Assembly (NCBI GenBank): GCA_018971455.1
Contig: JAGXAV010000163.1
Span: forward strand, 1-5,817
Origin: Rhodospirillales bacterium
GTDB lineage: Bacteria; Pseudomonadota; Alphaproteobacteria; Acetobacterales; Acetobacteraceae
Direction of reading: 5' to 3'
Length of the DNA: 5,817 nucleotides
In this document: positions 1 to 3,979 of the stretch, piece after piece
How the letters are laid out: each line of letters begins with the position of its first letter
Numbering within the stretch: position 1 is the stretch's first letter
Notes under the pieces: generated by a model
Seen by the model: only the letters and a program-made list of their open reading frames with translations
The model's database searches: none
What the model was told of the DNA's origin: nothing
Position numbers and translations under genes: made by a program

Positions 1-2
1 GC

Positions 3-923
3 AGCCTCGCCGGCCTTCGCGATGTGGCGGCCGTCCTTCTCCATGAGGAGGCCGAGGCGCTGGATGCGGAAGGGCTGATCGCGGCGGCGCAGGACGCGGA
101 TCTGATCGTCGCCGATCGTCTGACGGCCGGCCCGGCCGAGGCCTTTGCCAGACTTCCGAAGCTGCGCGCTTTCCTTCGCTGCGCCGTCGATATCCGAAAC
201 ATCGATGTCGGCGCGGCCTCCGCCGCCGGCGTTCTGGTCACGCAGGCCGGGCCCGGCTTCGTGCAGTCGGTAGCCGAGCTTGCGCTGGGCTATCTGGTCG
301 ATCTGTCGCGCGGCATTTCACGGGCGACGGCCGATTACCATGCCGGGAGGCTGCCGGAGATCGTCATGGGCCGGCAGCTCGCCGGCAGCCGCCTCGGCAT
401 CATCGGCTATGGCAGTATCGGCCGTTACCTCGCGCCGATCGCGGCCGCGCTGGGGATGGAGGTTCTGGTGGCCGATCCCTTCGCCACCATCGCCGACCCG
501 CGATTTCGACATGTCCCGTTCGATGATCTGCTGAGCCGGGCGGACCATGTGGTCTGCCTCGCGGCGGCCAATGCGGCGACCGAAAACCTGCTCGATGCCA
601 AGGCCTTCGCGCGGATGCGCCCGCACGCCTGCTTCATCAATCTCTCGCGCGGCAACCTCGTCGACGAGGCGGCGCTCGCCGCAGCACTCCGGGAAGGCCG
701 CATCGCCGGCGCGGCGATGGATGTCGGCCGCGCGCGCGATCAGATGCCGTCGCCCGATCTGGCGCGGATCACCAATGTCATCGCGACGCCGCATATTGGT
801 GGCCTCACCCCGCCGGCGATCGAGAGCCAGTCCCTGGAGACCGTTCGCCAGGTCACGGCGATCATCGCCGGCGGGGTTCCTGCCGGGGCGGTGAATGCAG
901 ATCACTGGACCCGCCGCTTCTGA
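3..923 (+). CDS. NAD-dependent D-2-hydroxyacid dehydrogenase family protein, 5'-truncated by the window edge
   Basis: Soluble NAD(P)-dependent enzyme of the D-isomer-specific 2-hydroxyacid dehydrogenase family (phosphoglycerate dehydrogenase/glyoxylate reductase type), interconverting a 2-hydroxyacid and a 2-ketoacid; the substrate cannot be told. The frame is open to the left edge. The first in-window start is a GTG at 24, inside what looks like the first beta-strand, so roughly 20-30 N-terminal residues probably lie outside. Counting from that GTG, the Rossmann motif GYGSIG is at 128-133 with acidic D151 at the end of the second strand, favouring NAD. The catalytic Arg lies in NLSRGNLVDE (R209) and the catalytic His in TPHIGG (H257). 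The usual DVFExEP segment holding the catalytic Glu reads DVGRARDQMP (233-242), so that Glu is not at its normal place; Asp239 is the nearest acid. The family call is firm, the substrate unknown. A strong hairpin follows the TGA stop. Confidence 0.87.
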   Translation, partial: SLAGLRDVAAVLLHEEAEALDAEGLIAAAQDADLIVADRLTAGPAEAFARLPKLRAFLRCAVDIRNIDVGAASAAGVLVTQAGPGFVQSVAELALGYLVDLSRGISRATADYHAGRLPEIVMGRQLAGSRLGIIGYGSIGRYLAPIAAALGMEVLVADPFATIADPRFRHVPFDDLLSRADHVVCLAAANAATENLLDAKAFARMRPHACFINLSRGNLVDEAALAAALREGRIAGAAMDVGRARDQMPSPDLARITNVIATPHIGGLTPPAIESQSLETVRQVTAIIAGGVPAGAVNADHWTRRF

Positions 924-937
924 CGTCGCAGGCATAA

Positions 938-956
938 AGGACCGGTGCCCGGTCCT
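938..956 (+). terminator. Stem-loop downstream of the hydroxyacid dehydrogenase, probable terminator
   Basis: A perfect 8-bp inverted repeat, AGGACCGG and CCGGTCCT, flanks a 3-base loop (TGC), 14 bases after the stop codon. No T-run follows on the plus strand, so it would be a GC-rich terminator lacking a clear U-tract. On the minus strand the stem is followed by TTTAT, but no minus-strand gene ends here. Position and stem strength support a role in ending dehydrogenase mRNA or protecting its 3' end. Confidence 0.55.
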
Positions 957-1047
957 CCGTCCGGCGGAATCGGCGAGGCCGGAGGGTTCGCCCCGTGGCG
1001 GTGGATGATCCGGCTGCTACTGTGCGCCACTTCGGCGAAGGCAGGGC

Positions 1048-1177
1048 ATGATGACGGGCGAGCCGCGGGTCAGGGCAGGGCAGGTAGTGGCGCTGCGGCT
1101 GGTCGATATCGCCTACGAGATCGACCTCCGGCGAGCCGAGGCGGCGTGGGCGGTGCGCGGGGCGAGTGCGCGCGCGG
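1048..1177 (+). pseudogene. Out-of-frame N-terminal piece of the anchored hypothetical protein (apparent frameshift)
   Basis: This frame starts at ATG 1048 (AAGG six bases upstream) or possibly GTG 1087. It encodes a well-formed peptide containing VALRLVDIAYEIDLRRAEAA, followed by WAVRGASAR. That looks like the start of a cytoplasmic domain, whereas the frame used downstream gives an Arg/Cys-rich, implausible peptide over the same bases. From 1087 to 1176, 27 of 30 codons end in G or C, as in the neighbouring genes. After about 1177 this frame turns into low-complexity Ala/Gly/Arg and stops at 1302, while the next frame continues as the 1166-2155 protein. The switch falls in GCGCGCGCG (1168-1176). 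Losing one GC unit, or gaining one base, would produce exactly this shift. A real mutation, a sequencing or assembly error, or (less likely) recoding could explain it; the intact gene would run from 1048 or 1087 to 2155. Confidence 0.55.
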
Positions 1178-2155
1178 CTCGGGCGCACGCCGGCCAAGGC
1201 GGTGTCGTTCGGGGTGCCGCCGCTGGCGCTCGATCTTGGCCCGGTGACGCTCATGATCGACGGGGCGATGGCGAGCGTCGCCGCCTCGGCGCGGCTGTAT
1301 GATTTCGGCGTCGCCGCCTTCGCGGTGCGCGTGCCGGCGCAGGATATGGCATGGGCCGATTTCACCCGCCTGGTGAACCGGGTGGATATCGCGGCAACGG
1401 CGGCGGTGTGGCGGGAGCTGCTGGGGCGGATGGAGGCCGCCTTGGGCGATGCGCTGATCCGGCCGACCCCGGTTCGGCTGGAGGAGGATTATCTGATTGC
1501 CGAAGTCGAGGCGTTCGATGCGCCGGTAACCGCCGAGGAGCTCCTGGCGCGGCTGGATCTCGTGCCCCTTCTCTCGGGCGAGGATCGGTCCTTATCGGCC
1601 GCGGCCCGCGATGGATTGCTGCGGCAGCGCTTTTCCTACTTCGTGGATGATCTGGCCGTCATCACCTGGGACCGGGCGTTTCTCTATGAGCCACGGCGCG
1701 ACCGTGACGTCGCCGACGTGCTGGAAATGGCCAATGCCCAGCTGCTCGAAATGCGCGCCTATGACGAATTGCTCGATGCCGAGCTGCCACGGCTGCGCGG
1801 AATGGTGGAGGCCGCCCGGGGCGGCGTGAATCTGCTGGCGGCCCGGCGCTATGCGCGGCTCGCGCGGCGATTGCACACGCTGGTCGCCGAGGTGACCGAA
1901 ATCTCGGAACGGGTGGACAATGCCTTGCAGGTGACCGAGGACGTCTACCTGGCCCGCGTGTACGCGGCGGCGATGGAGCTGTTCCGGGTCGCCAGCGTCA
2001 ACACGGCGGTGGATCACAAGCTGCGCATCATTCGCGATACCTACACGGCCCTGCACAGCGAGGCGGCGGGCGCGCGGGCAGAGGCATTGGAAATCGCCAT
2101 CCTCGGCCTGATCCTGCTGGAGATCGTGCTCTCATTGGTAAGGCAGGCCGGGTGA
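1166..2155 (+). CDS. Conserved hypothetical protein with C-terminal membrane anchor, distantly DUF155/RMD1-like
   Basis: Function unknown. The GTG at 1166 is only the first available start in this frame; the true N-terminus probably lies in the other frame upstream (see 1048-1177). Visible parts, numbered from that GTG: an N-terminal alpha/beta region containing SARLYDFGVAAFAVRVP (41-57); DDLAVITWDRAFLYEP (161-176) followed by DVADVLEMANAQLLEMR (181-197); a long, charged, probably helical or coiled-coil region (about 198-305); and one hydrophobic helix, ALEIAILGLILLEIVLSLV (about 307-325), with the last four residues short and polar. The order of alpha/beta domain, long helices and a C-terminal LLEIVL-type membrane helix recalls the DUF155/RMD1 family, so most of the protein should face the cytoplasm from the inner membrane. 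That kinship is a judgement from pattern and may be wrong. The stop lies 26 bp from the end of the convergent epimerase gene. Confidence 0.75.
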   Translation: MRARLGRTPAKAVSFGVPPLALDLGPVTLMIDGAMASVAASARLYDFGVAAFAVRVPAQDMAWADFTRLVNRVDIAATAAVWRELLGRMEAALGDALIRPTPVRLEEDYLIAEVEAFDAPVTAEELLARLDLVPLLSGEDRSLSAAARDGLLRQRFSYFVDDLAVITWDRAFLYEPRRDRDVADVLEMANAQLLEMRAYDELLDAELPRLRGMVEAARGGVNLLAARRYARLARRLHTLVAEVTEISERVDNALQVTEDVYLARVYAAAMELFRVASVNTAVDHKLRIIRDTYTALHSEAAGARAEALEIAILGLILLEIVLSLVRQAG

Positions 2156-2181
2156 GGGGGGCCAAGCGCGCGGCCGGCTGC

Positions 2182-3084
2182 TCAGGGCTGGCCCGCTCCC
2201 GTCTCGCGGCGCCAGTCATGGCGTTCCTTGAACCCCAGCATCTCGCGCGCCTTGCGATTCGAGAGCGGCGCCTCGTAGCCCACCATCGGGCGGGTCACCT
2301 TCACGCCCGGGCACCAGCGCGCCAGGAACGCCGCGGTCGGCTGGTCGGCCGTGATGGTGTCGTTCACCGCGTTGAAGACCTGATAGCCGAGCCCGTCCGT
2401 CTGGAGGCAGAGATGGACGATCTGTGCGAGGTCGCGGGCGTCGATGTAACTCCACGCATTGCGCTTGCGAGAGGGTGGGTCTGCGACAAAGCCGGCGAAG
2501 CGGCCATACTCATGCGGCTCGATGACGTTGGCGATGCGCAACGCATAGATATCGGCCTTGAAGCGGGCGGCAAAGGCGCGCGCTGTCCGCTCGTTGACCA
2601 CCTTAGACAGGCCGTAGCTGTCCATCGGATCGACGTCGTACTCCTCCTCCAGGGGAAACTCGTGGAACGCCTTGTCGCCCTCGGCGAAGCAGACGCCGTA
2701 GGTCGTCTCGCTCGAGGCGATGACAACCTTGCGGATGCCAAGCTTCATCGCCGCCTCGATGACGTTGTAGGTGCCCATCACATTGACCCGGAACGTCTCG
2801 TTGTCCGGGTTGATGAAGATGCGCGGAATCGCCGCGAAATGAACCACGGCATCCACCGGGCCCGCCACCTCTCCCCCGCGCAGCGCGTCGCGGCCGAAAT
2901 GGCTGGTCATCGCGTTGAAAACCTGGGCGCCGTCGGTCACGTCGCCGATGAGGGTCGGGATCGTCGGGTGGGCGAAGGGCGCGCGGTCGAAATTGAGGAT
3001 TTGGTAGCCCTGCTCGAGCAGCCAGGGCAGCGCGTGGCGCCCCGCCTTGCCCGTGCCGCCGGTGAACAGAATGCGCTTGCCCAT
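2182..3084 (-). CDS. NAD-dependent epimerase/dehydratase (extended SDR family)
   Basis: Cytoplasmic extended short-chain dehydrogenase/reductase of 300 residues, of the nucleotide-sugar epimerase/uronate dehydrogenase type; the substrate is not identifiable. The start is ATG at 3084, set by a strong Shine-Dalgarno (GGGAGGG, 3096-3090) five bases upstream; a TTG eight codons earlier is a poor alternative. Motifs: cofactor loop TGGTGKAG (8-15); D33 after the second strand, suggesting NAD over NADP; HFAA (82-85); N101 in NVMGTYN; S124/S125 in ASSETTYG; and the catalytic pair Y157 and K161 in DSYGLSK. The Ser-Tyr-Lys set is complete, so the enzyme should be active. The C-terminal substrate-binding part contains YIDARDLA and the FNAVND stretch typical of these proteins. 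It is transcribed towards the anchored hypothetical gene and away from the lipoprotein gene, with no partner in an operon. Family certain, reaction unknown. Confidence 0.92.
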   Translation of the reverse strand: MGKRILFTGGTGKAGRHALPWLLEQGYQILNFDRAPFAHPTIPTLIGDVTDGAQVFNAMTSHFGRDALRGGEVAGPVDAVVHFAAIPRIFINPDNETFRVNVMGTYNVIEAAMKLGIRKVVIASSETTYGVCFAEGDKAFHEFPLEEEYDVDPMDSYGLSKVVNERTARAFAARFKADIYALRIANVIEPHEYGRFAGFVADPPSRKRNAWSYIDARDLAQIVHLCLQTDGLGYQVFNAVNDTITADQPTAAFLARWCPGVKVTRPMVGYEAPLSNRKAREMLGFKERHDWRRETGAGQP

Positions 3085-3097
3085 GATCGCCCTCCCG

Positions 3098-3118
3098 CCA
3101 GGCTGCAACCCAGCCTGG
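3098..3118 (-). promoter_or_regulatory. Perfect hairpin/dyad directly upstream of the epimerase ribosome-binding site
   Basis: CCAGGCTG and CAGCCTGG form a perfect 8-bp inverted repeat around a 5-base loop. The base of the stem ends one base from the GGGAGGG Shine-Dalgarno of the epimerase gene. In the mRNA this would be a 5'-UTR stem-loop beside the ribosome-binding site; in DNA it could be a 21-bp operator near the transcription start. The structure is seen; the role is inferred. Confidence 0.45.
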
Positions 3119-3122
3119 GGAC

Positions 3123-3151
3123 ATCCTTCGCGGCCGCGCTGCGCCGGTCAA
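3123..3151 (-). promoter_or_regulatory. Candidate promoter for the epimerase gene
   Basis: On the minus strand a TTGACC box (3151-3146, five of six bases of the sigma70 -35 consensus) is followed 17 bases later by AAGGAT (3128-3123), a weak -10. Transcription would start near 3116, inside the dyad at 3098-3118. The -10 is poor, so confidence is low. Confidence 0.3.
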
Positions 3152-3301
3152 TCACCCGCCGGCCTGCGCGGTGCGGAACCTCGCGGCCGAGGGGATCGGG
3201 GCGGCTCTCGGTTTTGTGATCAGCACCCTCGCGGGCAGGAAATCGATGCAAATTCGATAGGGCTGGTTTTCGTCCGGCCAATGTCGCACTAAGTTCCGCC
3301 C

Positions 3302-3865
3302 ATGGCACTCATTGATCGATCCACGCACGCGGGCGCGCGCCGCTTTTCGGCCTTCATGCTGGCAGCGGCGCTGGGCCTGAGTGCCTGCCAGCCGGCGCCC
3401 TCCAAGCCCATTCCGGCCACGCCGGAGCCGCCGCCCCCCTTCACCGCGCCGGTGGCACCGGCCGTGCATCAATTGGCCTGGTCATTCACCCAGCAGCCGG
3501 ATGCGTGCCGGGCGGTGGCTGCCGGGCGCGGCTTCAGCGTCACCGTGCTGGTGCGGCATAATGGCGCGATTACCCTGATTCTGGGCAATATTTTGCCGGC
3601 CGCCACGCCCTCCGGGCAAACCGCGTCGTGGCGTTTCCTTGGCGCCACCGGGTCGTGGGAGCTGGCGCTGCGCAGCAATGGGCGGCGGGATCTGGTGGGC
3701 TACCTGCCCGCCGGCGAGGCCGCGCTAAGCCAGGTTTTGGTTCTGCTCAGCGGCGGGATGCTTGAGGCCATCGACCAGGAGGCGGGCTTGCCGAAGCTGC
3801 GGCTGCCGCCGTCGGATGCGGAGGGGCAGACCTGGTTCGATTGCGCGCGCAGCAAGCAGCTTTAG
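3302..3865 (+). CDS. Small hypothetical lipoprotein
   Basis: Exported lipoprotein of 187 residues, function unknown. The N-terminus carries two arginines (R13, R14), a hydrophobic stretch (FMLAAALGLSA) and a lipobox LSAC with the lipidation Cys at 29. A Pro/Ala-rich linker (about 30-54, including PEPPPP) follows, then a compact domain of about 130 residues rich in beta-type sequence. It has only two further cysteines, C69 (PDACRA) near its start and C181 (FDCARSKQL) near its end, a likely disulfide pair in the periplasm. I do not recognise the domain. The ATG at 3302 is the earliest possible start, because an in-frame TAA lies at 3290-3292; the next ATG (residue 19) would lose the charged part of the signal peptide. 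No Shine-Dalgarno is visible before 3302, so initiation may be weak or leaderless. It is divergent from the epimerase across 217 bp, in which I see no clear plus-strand promoter. Confidence 0.82.
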   Translation: MALIDRSTHAGARRFSAFMLAAALGLSACQPAPSKPIPATPEPPPPFTAPVAPAVHQLAWSFTQQPDACRAVAAGRGFSVTVLVRHNGAITLILGNILPAATPSGQTASWRFLGATGSWELALRSNGRRDLVGYLPAGEAALSQVLVLLSGGMLEAIDQEAGLPKLRLPPSDAEGQTWFDCARSKQL

Positions 3866-3883
3866 CCGCCCCACCGCGGCGGC
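3865..3883 (+). terminator. Weak GC-rich stem-loop after the lipoprotein gene
   Basis: GCCGCC and GGCGGC form a 6-bp inverted repeat around a 7-base loop, starting at the last base of the TAG stop. No T-run follows. It may help end lipoprotein transcription before the kinase promoter, but such repeats arise easily in DNA this GC-rich. Confidence 0.25.
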
Positions 3884-3900
3884 GCCGGTCCCTGGCATGA

Positions 3901-3930
3901 TTGACTTGGCCATTCTTAACGCATTCTAAA
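3901..3930 (+). promoter_or_regulatory. Sigma70-like promoter of the histidine kinase gene
   Basis: TTGACT (3901-3906, five of six bases of the -35 consensus) and TCTAAA (3925-3930, four of six of the -10) are separated by 18 bases. This is a distinctly AT-rich island in the window. Transcription would begin near 3937, giving a 5' leader of about 40 bases before the TTG start at 3980. It is the best promoter match I found here. Confidence 0.55.
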
Positions 3931-3940
3931 GAATGGCGTT
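3911..3940 (+). promoter_or_regulatory. Palindromic operator-like element overlapping the kinase promoter, with a CtrA-like site
   Basis: AACGCATTCT (3918-3927) and AGAATGGCGTT (3930-3940) are inverted repeats differing by a single extra base, centred on AA. An outer pair, CATTCTT (3911-3917) and AAGAATG (3929-3935), overlaps it, and CATTCT is directly repeated 11 bases apart (3911 and 3922), one helical turn. TTAA-N7-TAAA at 3916-3930 matches seven of eight defined bases of the CtrA consensus TTAA-N7-TTAA known from alphaproteobacteria. All of this covers the spacer and -10, so a bound regulator would be expected to block or tune transcription. The symmetry is seen; the regulator is not known. 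Confidence 0.45.
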
Positions 3941-3968
3941 CACAAATGGCGGCCCTTGGGGTTCGCGT

Positions 3969-3973
3969 GGAGG
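3969..3973 (+). promoter_or_regulatory. Ribosome-binding site deciding the TTG start of the kinase
   Basis: GGAGG lies six bases before the TTG at 3980. The frame has no ATG or GTG between its upstream stop (TAA 3917-3919) and the first membrane helix, and the other early TTG (3956) has no comparable site. This fixes the start at 3980. Confidence 0.7.
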
Positions 3974-3979
3974 CGGGTC

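Noticed and set aside
318..935. Minus-strand frame of 205 codons opposite the hydroxyacid dehydrogenase
   Set aside because: Antisense shadow rich in Arg, with no motif; the plus strand has the Rossmann and catalytic motifs.
2172..2193. Imperfect stem-loop (GGCCGGC / GCTGGCC, 8-base loop) between the convergent genes, considered as a bidirectional terminator
   Set aside because: It has a G-T pair, no T-run on either side, and overlaps the epimerase stop codon; too weak to call.
2152..3219. Long plus-strand frame of 355 codons antisense to the epimerase gene
   Set aside because: It lies wholly over a gene with complete catalytic motifs, is Arg/His/Asp-rich with no recognisable domain, and is the usual antisense shadow of a high-GC gene.
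3242..3258. Short inverted repeat ATCGA-N7-TCGAT in the divergent intergenic region
   Set aside because: Only 5 bp per arm and not aligned with any convincing promoter boxes.
3923..3930. TTCTAAA resemblance to the half-site of an Irr iron-control (ICE) box at the kinase promoter
   Set aside because: Only one half-site matches; the other half agrees at about three of seven bases, so the palindrome is better described without naming Irr.
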